Of a stretch of DNA of 11,234 bases, positions 4,819 through 11,234 are shown one piece after another. Made by a program: the position numbers and the translations under genes. Numbering within the stretch: position 1 is the first letter of the stretch; each line of letters starts with the position of its first letter. Source of the stretch: a bacterium (lineage in GTDB: Bacteria; SZUA-182; SZUA-191); the NCBI GenBank assembly GCA_003230535.1, contig QIEW01000148.1, positions 1-11,234 of the forward strand, in the 5' to 3' direction. Below the pieces are notes generated by a model that searched no databases, was not told the DNA's origin, and saw only the letters and a list, made by a program, of their open reading frames with translations.

Positions 4819-6363
4819 GTGGATATCCATATGCAGAAAATATTAATCTTAGATTTCGGCTCTCAGTATAGTCAGCTTATTGCCCGGCGAGTGCGCGAGT
4901 CATCGGTTTTTTCTCAAGTGCTTCCCTATAATACTCCCCTCACGGAGATAAAATCCCTTAAACCTAAAGGGATAATCCTTTCCGGCGGCCCTTGCAGTAT
5001 CTATGATCATGGCGCGCCCCATTGCGGGCAGGAGATATTTAACTTAGGGATACCTATACTGGGGATCTGCTACGGGATGCAGCTTATGTCACAGTGTCTT
5101 GGCGGCGAGGTTGCCCGGAGTAGTAAGCGGGAATATGGCCCCGCAGAACTGGTTATCTCTGACCATACCGATCTTTTTGAAGTCGGGCGGCCCCGAATAC
5201 GGGCTTGGATGAGCCATGGAGACCAAGTCTTATCCCTTCCGGACGGGTTTATTTCGATTGCATCTACAGACAGTTGTGTCACCGGCGCCATGAAGCACCA
5301 AAGCAAACCCCTCTACGGAGTGCAATTTCACCCTGAGGTTGCTCACACTCCTACCGGCACACAAATCATTCAGAATTTTTTATTTCGGATCTGCGGTTGT
5401 AACCCTACCTGGACAATGCACTCCTATATTGAAGAAACCATTCGCGGGCTTAGGAAAAAGGTCGGTAAAAAACAAGTACTGTGCGCCCTCTCAGGCGGTA
5501 TAGATTCTTCGGTGGTGGCTCTCTTGCTTCACCAGGCTATCGGCGATCAGCTTACCTGTATTTTCGTAAACAATGGAGCGCTGCGGAAAGGTGAGGTCCA
5601 GAAAGTATTAGCTACCTTTGGGAAGCACTTTAACCTGAACCTGCAATATGTAGATGCAGAGGAGCGCTTCCTAAGAAAGCTGAAAAGTGTGGTGGATCCG
5701 GAACAGAAGCGGAAAATTATCGGTCATGAGTTTATCCATGTGTTTGAAGAGGAAGCCCGATCATTAGGCCATCTTGATTTTCTGGCTCAAGGGACACTCT
5801 ATCCGGATGTGATTGAGAGCTGCCCGGTCTGGGGCCCATCAGCTACCATCAAAAGCCATCATAACGTAGGCGGCCTGCCGGACGGCATGAAATTAGAACT
5901 GATAGAGCCTTTGCGGGAACTTTTTAAGGATGAAGTCCGCATTCTGGGCCGGGAATTGGGCTTGGCGGAAGAAATTGTGTGGCGGCAACCATTTCCCGGG
6001 CCCGGACTGGCGGTGCGGATCATAGGAGAAGTGACCGCAGAGCGAATAAGCATGCTCCAGGAGGCCGATGCCATCGTAGAAGAGGAATTTGCCCAATCCG
6101 GTTGGTATCGGAAGGTATGGCAGTCATTTGCCGTGCTGCTGCCGATAAAAACGGTCGGGGTAATGGGCGATGAGCGAACCTATGAACATGTAATCGCCTT
6201 GCGGGTGGTGGAGAGCCAGGATGGAATGACGGCCGACTGGGTCCGCCTTCCATACGATTTGCTGGCAGCCATATCAAGCCGCATTATTAATGAAGTAAAA
6301 GGTATAAACCGGGTAACCTACGATATATCTTCAAAACCTCCCAGCACCATTGAATGGGAATAG
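4819..6363 (+). CDS. guaA: GMP synthase (glutamine-hydrolysing)
   Basis: Converts XMP to GMP with ATP and glutamine, the last step of guanine nucleotide synthesis. The N-terminal class I glutamine amidotransferase has the nucleophile Cys84 in GICYGMQLM and the partners His171 and Glu173 in QFHPEVAH. The ATP-pyrophosphatase domain starts with the P-loop [11 protein letters not shown] (SGGIDS 225-230). The C-terminal XMP-binding and dimerisation part has [17 protein letters not shown] and ends in [11 protein letters not shown], the family's normal terminus. At 514 residues it is full length. The start is GTG 4819, 8 bases after AGGGAGG; the in-frame ATG at 4831 is 20 bases from that site and the ATG at 4814 is out of frame. 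The next gene begins 61 bases downstream, with a MITE terminus between them. Confidence 0.97.
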   Translation: MDIHMQKILILDFGSQYSQLIARRVRESSVFSQVLPYNTPLTEIKSLKPKGIILSGGPCSIYDHGAPHCGQEIFNLGIPILGICYGMQLMSQCLGGEVARSSKREYGPAELVISDHTDLFEVGRPRIRAWMSHGDQVLSLPDGFISIASTDSCVTGAMKHQSKPLYGVQFHPEVAHTPTGTQIIQNFLFRICGCNPTWTMHSYIEETIRGLRKKVGKKQVLCALSGGIDSSVVALLLHQAIGDQLTCIFVNNGALRKGEVQKVLATFGKHFNLNLQYVDAEERFLRKLKSVVDPEQKRKIIGHEFIHVFEEEARSLGHLDFLAQGTLYPDVIESCPVWGPSATIKSHHNVGGLPDGMKLELIEPLRELFKDEVRILGRELGLAEEIVWRQPFPGPGLAVRIIGEVTAERISMLQEADAIVEEEFAQSGWYRKVWQSFAVLLPIKTVGVMGDERTYEHVIALRVVESQDGMTADWVRLPYDLLAAISSRIINEVKGINRVTYDISSKPPSTIEWE

Positions 6364-6377
6364 GATCAACTAAACTT

Positions 6378-6393
6378 GATGAACTCGTAAAAA
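6378..6393. repeat. Solo MITE terminus after guaA
   Basis: GATGAACTCGTAAAAA is identical to the terminus at 3758-3773 and to the complement of 216-231. The rest of the element is absent. It lies in the 61-base gap between guaA and the cytochrome gene and is probably a remnant. Confidence 0.7.
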
Positions 6394-6424
6394 GTTAAAA
6401 AACTTATAGAGCGAGGAATAGCCG

Positions 6425-7177
6425 ATGATGCAAAATGATTGTTTTAAAAATCTAAAACTTTTGGGAATAGTTCTCCTTTGCATTGGTATGACAGGAGCCG
6501 CCGGGCCTAAGATGGGCGGTAAGGAAGGGGCCCGCATATTTTTCAACAGTGATCATTTTAATCTGGGACAGGCATCTCAAGGGACTACCCCTTCCTATAC
6601 CCTGAAATTTTTTAACCGGGGCGATGAAGATCTGGAAATTGAGGAAATCAAATCTTCCTGTGGCTGCACCGCGGTTATACCTAGCTCCACAGTAATAAAA
6701 CCCGGGGAATCCGCCAAGCTGAGCATCACAATAGATACTACAGGCAAAAGCGGGGATGTCCCAAAAACCGTCACCATTTATTCTAATGATCCCCTTGTGC
6801 CGGAGAAAATTCTTCACTTGAGTCTGAACGTTATCCCTTCCGCACATCCTGATTTTGATGTTGGGAAATCCTTGTTCTCCGGTAAATGCGCCTCCTGCCA
6901 TTTCACGCCGGCTAAGGGACTTTCCGGCTACCCTCTCTATCTCGCTGTTTGCGCCATGTGTCATGGCCAAAAAGGCGAAGGAGGCAGCGCCCGCAAAATA
7001 TCTTCACCGGCGTATCTTCAGGGTAAATCCAATGAATATTTCCAAAAATGGATTGCTTTTGGCAAAAAAGGGACGGCTATGCCCGGCTATGCCGAAAGCC
7101 GGGGAGGCCCTCTCAATAAAGCTCAGATTGATTCTTTGATAGAGGTCATTATGGATTGGGATAAACCTAATACTTGA
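6425..7177 (+). CDS. Secreted DUF1573-dihaem cytochrome c fusion protein
   Basis: The 250-residue protein has a Sec signal (Lys-containing start, hydrophobic LLGIVLLCIGMTGAAG at 12-27) and should work in the periplasm. Residues ~37-135 form a DUF1573-type immunoglobulin-like domain with the typical NRGDEDLEIEEIKSSCGCTA core (64-83), ending in TIYSNDP. Residues ~145-245 are cytochrome c-like with two CxxCH haem sites, CASCH (155-159) and CAMCH (176-180), only 16 residues apart. A candidate axial methionine lies in TAMPGY (Met219), and an LNKAQIDSLIEVI helix closes the domain. The two sites share one domain-sized stretch, so the second haem may be packed unusually. The start ATG 6425 has GAGG 8 bases upstream; the preceding guaA is on the same strand. 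It is an electron carrier or sensor of unknown partner. Confidence 0.85.
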   Translation: MMQNDCFKNLKLLGIVLLCIGMTGAAGPKMGGKEGARIFFNSDHFNLGQASQGTTPSYTLKFFNRGDEDLEIEEIKSSCGCTAVIPSSTVIKPGESAKLSITIDTTGKSGDVPKTVTIYSNDPLVPEKILHLSLNVIPSAHPDFDVGKSLFSGKCASCHFTPAKGLSGYPLYLAVCAMCHGQKGEGGSARKISSPAYLQGKSNEYFQKWIAFGKKGTAMPGYAESRGGPLNKAQIDSLIEVIMDWDKPNT

Positions 7178-7200
7178 GGTGCTTGCAAAACCAGCTTAGA

Positions 7201-7230
7201 TTGTCATTCCCGTGAAAACGGGAATCCATA
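7201..7230. repeat. dRS3-like ATTCCC hairpin
   Basis: Stem ATTCCCGT with ACGGGAAT and a GAAA loop (7206-7225), preceded by TTGTC and followed by CCAT, matches the inner hairpins of the 99-231 MITE. It lies 24 bases after the cytochrome gene stop. It has no T-run, so it is not a standard intrinsic terminator, but it could stabilise the 3' end of the transcript. Confidence 0.7.
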
Positions 7231-7543
7231 AGTTCCTCTGGATAATCTCTGCATCAATCCCCCATCATCTCATCCGTTTATCATTTACCTTCCCACTTGT
7301 AGGGAGGAACAAGGCGAAGCCGGTTCCGCCTGCTTCTGGTTGGCGGCTCCGCTCCACTTGAGCCGCCCTACTAAGTCTCTGCGGTAATTAGTGGAGCCAT
7401 TATACTCCGGCAGGATAAAATACGTTCTGTAGCCCGCAGCTTCAGAGTAAATTTAGCCAGCCGCAAACCTCAAATCAAACCGAAGCTGTCTTCTGTATAC
7501 CCCACACCGGCAATCCCTTCTCAAACAGGTCGTTGGGTTTAAT
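7231..7543. other. Intergenic stretch between convergent genes, one GC-rich hairpin
   Basis: No supportable gene. It contains a stem GGCGGCTC (7342-7349) with GAGCCGCC (7360-7367) and, just before it, a weaker stem AGGCGAAGCC with GGTTCCGCCT (about 7312-7331). Together they look like another REP-type hairpin pair. The cytochrome gene and the toxin gene converge here, so a bidirectional terminator would be expected, but no stem followed by a T-run is visible. Confidence 0.5.
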
Positions 7544-7948
7544 TTACGGCACAATCCGTTTCAGCTCTTTTATCTTATCAAAATCCTCATCGTAACTATA
7601 GATTTCCTTAATATTTTTTGCGGACATAAAGGCGGCGTTAAAAGCATCGCTGAAAGAAACAGGGTATTTAAGGTAAAAATCCAACGCCTGCTGATAGACC
7701 GGCTTATGGGGTATTTCCAGTTCCTTTAAGGCCAGGATGGGAAGGATAAGCTCTCTGATTTCATCCCTGGGAACCTTATAAAACTTTTCCAAGGTAAAGA
7801 TCATCTCAAAAATCACCAACGGGGAAGTTATTAACCGCTCTTCTCCTCCTTCCACCTTCTGCAAAAGCGCTAATACCCGCTCAGCTTTTTCCTCATCGTC
7901 CTTGGTGAAGTAACGCAGGAAAAGATTGGTATCAACAAAACGTTTCAT
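7544..7948 (-). CDS. PIN-domain toxin ribonuclease (VapC family)
   Basis: A 134-residue PIN-domain protein. Acidic residues at the expected metal-binding places are Asp6 (RFVDTN), Glu48 (LVIFEM), Asp101 (SFSDAFNAA) and Asp120/Asp124 near the C-terminus. PIN toxins of this type cut specific RNAs and stop translation when their antitoxin is degraded. The gene follows the AbrB-type antitoxin with an ATGA overlap of stop and start (7945-7948), so the two are co-translated. The length matches typical VapC. The RNA target is not predictable from sequence. Confidence 0.92.
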   Translation of the reverse strand: MKRFVDTNLFLRYFTKDDEEKAERVLALLQKVEGGEERLITSPLVIFEMIFTLEKFYKVPRDEIRELILPILALKELEIPHKPVYQQALDFYLKYPVSFSDAFNAAFMSAKNIKEIYSYDEDFDKIKELKRIVP

Positions 7949-8211
7949 ATATTGGAATCCTTCTTTATCCGTTCCAGGGCTACTTGTTCTTCAAATCCCT
8001 CTCTTACTTTACTGAAATGCTCCGGCATATTTCGGGGGGACACCCGGCCCAAATTTGCCTCCAGGGTGCTTACTGGTTTTACCATAACTCGGCCCCGGTC
8101 AATAATAAACTCAATTTTATCATGCGGCTTGATTCCCAAATATTTCCTGACATTTTTTGGGATAGTGGCCTGCCCTTTTTGAGTTAAGGTGGTAATGGCG
8201 GTTTTTTTCAT
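7945..8211 (-). CDS. AbrB/SpoVT-fold antitoxin (VapB/MazE-like)
   Basis: The N-terminal swapped-hairpin DNA-binding domain is shown by TTLTQKGQATIPKNVRKYLGIKPHDKIEFIIDRGRVMVKP. The C-terminal ~35 residues are charged (EHFSKVREGFEEQVALERIKKD) and would form the toxin-binding helix. I chose ATG 8211 (88 residues) because AAGGA lies 8 bases upstream; a longer in-frame TTG at 8238 lacks this support and would add nine non-conserved residues. It should bind its own promoter and neutralise the downstream PIN toxin. Confidence 0.9.
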   Translation of the reverse strand: MKKTAITTLTQKGQATIPKNVRKYLGIKPHDKIEFIIDRGRVMVKPVSTLEANLGRVSPRNMPEHFSKVREGFEEQVALERIKKDSNI

Positions 8212-8239
8212 GCGTTCATTCCTTACTGGTTTATCCAAT

Positions 8240-8265
8240 TATTACTTTTGCAGTCCGGTATTACT
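8240..8265 (-). promoter_or_regulatory. Candidate autoregulatory operator of the toxin-antitoxin operon
   Basis: Two copies of AGTAATA on the minus strand (8240-8246 and 8259-8265) lie 19 bases apart start to start, just downstream of the -10 box and over the likely transcription start. AbrB-fold antitoxins usually bind such repeats in their own promoter. The assignment is by position only. Confidence 0.4.
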
Positions 8266-8294
8266 AATTTAGCAAAGGAAGAGGCGCCTGTCAA
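8266..8294 (-). promoter_or_regulatory. Sigma-70 promoter of the antitoxin-toxin operon
   Basis: On the minus strand, a perfect -35 TTGACA (8289-8294) is followed after 17 bases by TAAATT (8266-8271, 4 of 6). It lies 55 bases upstream of the chosen antitoxin start, giving a leader of about 45-50 bases. Confidence 0.7.
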
Positions 8295-8423
8295 GTAAGC
8301 GGAGCCGGAACCGTTACCTTCTCTTGCAATATCCATATCGGGAAAGCAAAAAAACACCCCGCCTGCGGCTTTGCTGTAAGTAGCCCCCGCGCAGTGGGTT
8401 TCAAATTAAAGGCTGAAGGATGA

Positions 8424-8573
8424 ATTATGAACTTAGCGCGCCTGCCGGTGCGGACTTCTCAGGTTCAGGAAACCTGCCACCGTTCAGGCTGTCAGGTCTG
8501 AGGACCCGACAGCACACGAAGATATATCCACTTGTTTTAATTGGTCGCGAAAAGGAAATTCCTATACGTTGAA
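8424..8573. repeat. Dispersed 0.15-kb palindromic repeat, copy B, with flanking direct repeats
   Basis: Matches copy A (1015-1182) from GAACTTAGCGC to CCTATACGTT. It keeps one strong hairpin, stem CTGTCAGGTC/GACCCGACAG with loop TGAG (8489-8512, one mismatch), and a weaker CAGGTT/AACCTG stem (8460-8476). The 9-base AATTATGAA occurs at both edges (8423-8431 and 8573-8581), like a target duplication. Outside lie AAGGCTGAAGGATGA (8409-8423) and its near-complement TCATCCTTCCGCCTT (8598-8612, 14 of 15), suggesting insertion into another palindromic element. The remaining sequence between 8295 and 8666 holds no gene I can support. Confidence 0.75.
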
Positions 8574-8666
8574 ATTATGAATTTTGTTTTTCATCCCTCA
8601 TCCTTCCGCCTTCATCCTTTGACATCAATCTACAGTTAATCTCACCTCCTCACAGTAAAAGCTGGA

Positions 8667-9113
8667 CTATTCCAGCGGTTCCCTCTGGTGTTTGGCGCTC
8701 TTTTCTGCCATTACTTCATGCTTTTGGGCTAAGCTTTCCATCTCATCCGCCAATTCGGTAAATTTTTCCACGAGGCGCTGGCAGTGAATTACCATGAACT
8801 CGGCGGTACTCTTCTCTATCCTGGGCTTGTCATTATAACTTTGGTATGCTGCTTTACGCCGCTGGTGCTCCTCTGCCAGCAGGCGATAATCCTCCGCATC
8901 CTGGCGGTAGGATTTAGCAATCGAGAGGTGCTCTTGAGGGCTGTCTGCCACTTCAATTTTCTTCCAGAATGTCCAGCCGGATTTTTCCATGGTCTTAGTC
9001 TGCTCATCATGGGTCGCCATCATGGGAACCATCATCCACATGCAACTGGATAAAGACAAACCCAGCAACGCTGCAACGGCGAGCAGAATTTCAGACTTAA
9101 TGTTTATTCTCAT
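8667..9113 (-). CDS. Lipoprotein with Met-rich N-terminus, in metal-efflux cluster
   Basis: The start is ATG 9113 (148 residues), 5 bases after the stop of the 117-residue gene and with GGGGGT about 7 bases upstream; a TTG at 9137 would overlap that gene. The protein has a lipoprotein signal peptide (MRINIKSEILLAVAALLGLSLSSC) with lipobox LSSC and lipidated Cys24. It is followed by MWMMVPMMATHDE, a striking run of methionines. The rest is predicted helical and highly charged (AKSYRQDAEDYRLLAEEHQRRKAAYQ, then VEKFTELADEMESLAQKHEVMAEKSAKHQ), probably a coiled-coil. Envelope location is well supported. A role in metal capture or pump assembly is inferred from the neighbouring RND pump and the Met/His residues. 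I do not recognise a named family. Confidence 0.8.
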   Translation of the reverse strand: MRINIKSEILLAVAALLGLSLSSCMWMMVPMMATHDEQTKTMEKSGWTFWKKIEVADSPQEHLSIAKSYRQDAEDYRLLAEEHQRRKAAYQSYNDKPRIEKSTAEFMVIHCQRLVEKFTELADEMESLAQKHEVMAEKSAKHQREPLE

Positions 9114-9118
9114 ATTCC

Positions 9119-9472
9119 TTACCCCCTTAATTCCCAATGCACCTCTTCAAAGCCGACCAGCAGTTTCTGGACTTCCTCATGGAAGGCATCCCAATAATGT
9201 GTCTTGGGGATTTCGACCGGAGAGGCGGTCCAGTTTATAATATAGGGATTATTCAATTCAATATGAACGGTTTTGGCTCCCAGGTTCAAGACTGCCTTGA
9301 GCCCTTGTAGCAGGGCGCTATAATCCTGAAGATGCTTATCGGCAAACAAAGCATTCTCCGTAATAACCAGGATAGTTTCTCTCTGACCGTTCCTAATTTC
9401 CGCCTTTATGCGATTTGCACTGCTACGGCAAAGTTCATTTATAGTCAAAATCAATTCCCCATTGCTTAACAT
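9119..9472 (-). CDS. Unrecognised 117-aa cytoplasmic protein in metal-efflux cluster
   Basis: The start is ATG 9472 with a strong AAGGAGGA site 6-7 bases upstream, within 16 bases of the original end of the pump gene (9488). No signal peptide or membrane segment is seen. The sequence alternates helix and strand (ETILVITENALFA, then KTVHIELNNPYIINW and VEIPKTHYWDAFHEEVQKLL), suggesting a small alpha/beta fold. It has no cysteine or histidine cluster that would mark it as a metal-binding protein. It probably shares a transcript with the pump and the lipoprotein. Function unknown. Confidence 0.75.
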   Translation of the reverse strand: MLSNGELILTINELCRSSANRIKAEIRNGQRETILVITENALFADKHLQDYSALLQGLKAVLNLGAKTVHIELNNPYIINWTASPVEIPKTHYWDAFHEEVQKLLVGFEEVHWELRG

Positions 9473-9487
9473 AACCGATCCTCCTTC

Positions 9488-9565
9488 TCAAGCTTCGGAT
9501 TGTTCCGCCTGCTTGGCTTGTTGTCTATGGTTCCACCACCATTCCAGTTCCTTAAAACCGCAATA
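9488..9565 (-). pseudogene. Out-of-frame C-terminal tail of the RND pump
   Basis: Reading another frame gives YCGFKELEWWWNHRQQAKQ and a stop at 9488. This is the usual cytoplasmic end of CusA/CzcA proteins, which follows a VPVLYxWW-like last membrane segment. The preceding frame breaks after LITIFV, so about five codons (VPVL region) are missing. The joint lies at GTA (about 9565-9567), consistent with a deletion between two GTA triplets. Confidence 0.75.
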
Positions 9566-11234
9566 CGAAGATAGTGATCAACTCGATACTCATCCCGCCG
9601 AAAGAGGGGATAGCCATTGGTTTCATTACGTCCGAACCGCGCCCGGTACTTAGCAGAATTGGGGTTAAGGCCAGGACCGTAGTAAAGGTGGTCATCATGA
9701 CCGGGCGGATACGGCGCTTACCGGCCAGGATAGTAGCCTCCCGGATGTCCTGGACGCAGGTAATGGTCTGGGCGGCAAAGGTCTGCTTCATGTAGGTGGC
9801 AATTACCACCCCGTCGTCCACCGCAATCCCGGCCAGGGCGATAAAACCTACCCAGACGGCCACGCTCAGGTTGTAGCCGAACAGGGACAGCAAGATAAAC
9901 CCGCCGGCCATACTGACCGGAATGGCGGTGAAAATAACCAGGCTCAAAGGAATGCTCTTGAAATCCAGATAAAGGATGAAGAAGTTTACAAACAAACAAA
10001 TCGGTAACAGGATCGCCAGGCGTTTATTGGCCCGCACCTGGTTTTCAAACTGGCCGGCCCATTTGATGTAATAGCCCTTGGGCAGCTTGAATTCGCCGGA
10101 GGCGATTTTGACGGCTACCAGCTTTTGGGCGTCTTCCACCACGCTGACCTCATCCCGGTCACGGGTGTTGAAGGTTACATAGCCCACCAAGAGGGTATTC
10201 TCGCTTTTAATCGTAGCCGGGCCGATTACGTATTTGATGTCCACCACCTGGGAGATGGGTATCTGGGCTCCATCCGGGGTCGGCACTAGAATTTTGGGCA
10301 GGGTTTCAAAGTTATCCCGCAGCTCGCGCAGGTATCTTACCCGCACCGGATATCGCTCACGCCCCTCCACCGTCCAGGTGAGGTTCATTCCCCCGATGGC
10401 GGTCTCGATTACGTCTTGTACGTCCTGGAGCCTGACCCCGTAGCGGGCGACCGCCTCGCGGTCAATATGGAACTCTATATAAGGCTTGCCGACGATGCGG
10501 TCGGCGATTACGTCCACCGCGCCGGGCACCTGCTTTAAAATCCCCTCCAGTTCCAGGCCGACGCGCTCGATTTCTTTCAGGTCATCACCGAAGATTTTAG
10601 CCCCCATCATGGCCCGCAAGCCGGACTGGAGCATTACCACCCGTGTCTGAATGGGCTGCAGCCAAGTGGGAGCGACTCCGGTGATGTCGGTGTTTTCGCG
10701 CAGTTCCTCCAGAATTTCGTTCTTGGTCATCCGCCGCTGTTCGGGCCAGACCCAGGCGAAAAGATCTTTCACAAAGTCCGGAAAATGCGAGTCCGAATAC
10801 CAGCGCTTGACAGGTTTCATGCGCCATTGGCTCTGGGGTTTTAAGTTGACTACTGTTTCAATCATCCCGATCGGGGCCGGGTCCAGGGCTGATTCAACCC
10901 GTCCCAGTTTGCCTACCACGGACTCTATTTCCGGAATTTGTTTCATCAAAATATCCTGCTTTTTCAGCGACTCCATTACCTCGGTCAGGCTGGCCGCCGG
11001 CAGCAATGAGGGCATGTATAAGAAAGACCCTTCGTCCAGAGCGGGCATAAATTCACGTCCGATGCCGGGAAAAGCGTGCTCTATGGCCACCCAGGGGCTG
11101 AACTTGTTTAAATCTAACCCCACTGCCTTAAAAACTGTTTTTACAGGATGAAACACCGCATCCACTCCCAGCCAGATGGAAAAACCGCTGATGGCGATAG
11201 TTAGAGGAAGGGCCAGGAATAACATCTTGTGTAC
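9552..11234 (-). CDS. CusA/CzcA-type heavy-metal RND efflux pump, C-terminal half, frame-truncated
   Basis: Inner-membrane proton-driven pump that forms a tripartite CusCBA/CzcCBA system. The gene enters from the right edge in frame; the first ATG at 11225 is internal to the family. Seen in order: a membrane segment (LFLALPLTIAISGFSIWLGV), GREFMPALDEGSFLYMPSLLP, the second large periplasmic loop with RVVMLQSGLRAMMGAKIFGD, AIGGMNLTWTVEGRERYPVRVRY, then RANKRLAILLPICLFVNFFILYL and the membrane block down to RPVMMTTFTTVLALTPILLSTG and KPMAIPSFGGM. The Met in RVVML is at a place where CusA has a metal-binding methionine. The metal (Cu/Ag versus Zn/Co/Ni) cannot be settled, because the N-terminal half with the proton-relay residues is outside. 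The frame ends LITIFVLRF at 9552, losing the last membrane segment; see the tail at 9488-9565. Confidence 0.9.
   Translation of the reverse strand, partial: VHKMLFLALPLTIAISGFSIWLGVDAVFHPVKTVFKAVGLDLNKFSPWVAIEHAFPGIGREFMPALDEGSFLYMPSLLPAASLTEVMESLKKQDILMKQIPEIESVVGKLGRVESALDPAPIGMIETVVNLKPQSQWRMKPVKRWYSDSHFPDFVKDLFAWVWPEQRRMTKNEILEELRENTDITGVAPTWLQPIQTRVVMLQSGLRAMMGAKIFGDDLKEIERVGLELEGILKQVPGAVDVIADRIVGKPYIEFHIDREAVARYGVRLQDVQDVIETAIGGMNLTWTVEGRERYPVRVRYLRELRDNFETLPKILVPTPDGAQIPISQVVDIKYVIGPATIKSENTLLVGYVTFNTRDRDEVSVVEDAQKLVAVKIASGEFKLPKGYYIKWAGQFENQVRANKRLAILLPICLFVNFFILYLDFKSIPLSLVIFTAIPVSMAGGFILLSLFGYNLSVAVWVGFIALAGIAVDDGVVIATYMKQTFAAQTITCVQDIREATILAGKRRIRPVMMTTFTTVLALTPILLSTGRGSDVMKPMAIPSFGGMSIELITIFVLRF

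Noticed and set aside
4814-4831. ATG at 4814 or ATG at 4831 as the guaA start
   Set aside because: 4814 is out of frame; 4831 is 20 bases from the only good ribosome site, while GTG 4819 is 8 bases from it.
6452-6970. 172-codon antisense frame opposite the cytochrome gene
   Set aside because: It is a shadow of a gene with clear domains, signal peptide and ribosome site on the plus strand.
7206-7225. Intrinsic terminator after the cytochrome gene
   Set aside because: The hairpin is a dRS3-like repeat and no T-run follows it.
8212-8238. Longer antitoxin starting at TTG 8238
   Set aside because: ATG 8211 has AAGGA at good spacing and begins right at the conserved AbrB fold.
10651-11151. 166-codon plus-strand frame opposite the RND pump
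   Set aside because: The minus strand encodes an unmistakable CusA/CzcA sequence; the plus frame has no family features.

Overview
The window reads as a chromosomal segment from a Gram-negative, respiring bacterium of a poorly sampled lineage. The evidence is a periplasmic c-type cytochrome, a lipoprotein and a CusA/CzcA-type RND pump, moderate GC content, and intergenic DNA crowded with small palindromic repeats. A helicase-loader gene with an N-terminal zinc finger next to birA-coaX, and a DUF1573-cytochrome c fusion, would fit groups such as Nitrospirota or anammox-type Planctomycetota. That placement is inference, and no feature here settles the phylum.

Layout. At the left edge is the first codons of a minus-strand gene (1-35, possibly an IMP-dehydrogenase relative). 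It is followed by a complete MITE (99-231) and a minus-strand cluster transcribed from about 3.7 kb down to 0.25 kb: birA (biotin-protein ligase), coaX (type III pantothenate kinase), an unrecognised 243-residue protein, and a DnaC/DnaI-like helicase-loader ATPase. The loader gene is broken twice, by a one-base frame change and by an out-of-frame deletion near its end. From 3.67 to 4.82 kb there is no convincing gene. That stretch is a patchwork of nested palindromic repeats, many built as pairs of hairpins whose loops complement each other. Plus-strand guaA (GMP synthetase) and a secreted DUF1573-dihaem cytochrome c protein follow (4.82-7.18 kb). A minus-strand toxin-antitoxin pair (PIN/VapC toxin, AbrB-fold antitoxin) lies at 7.54-8.21 kb with a clear promoter and a candidate operator. 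After a second copy of a 0.15-kb repeat comes a minus-strand metal-efflux cluster: the C-terminal half of a CusA/CzcA pump that enters from the right edge, a 117-residue unknown protein, and a methionine-rich lipoprotein.

How the genes fit together. birA and coaX both serve cofactor use or synthesis (biotin attachment, CoA). The 243-residue protein overlaps coaX by 8 bases and precedes the loader, so it may be part of a replication-initiation pair. guaA, and perhaps the edge gene, belong to GMP synthesis. The pump, small protein and lipoprotein are tightly spaced and probably form one metal-efflux operon, although the pump gene lost its last membrane segment through a small deletion.

The most unusual feature is the repeat load. 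Repeats of at least four families are present. Several share one architecture: two stems of 8-10 bp with tri- or tetraloops that are reverse complements of one another, as expected for BIME-like pairs of inverted REP elements. One palindrome sits in frame inside coaX.
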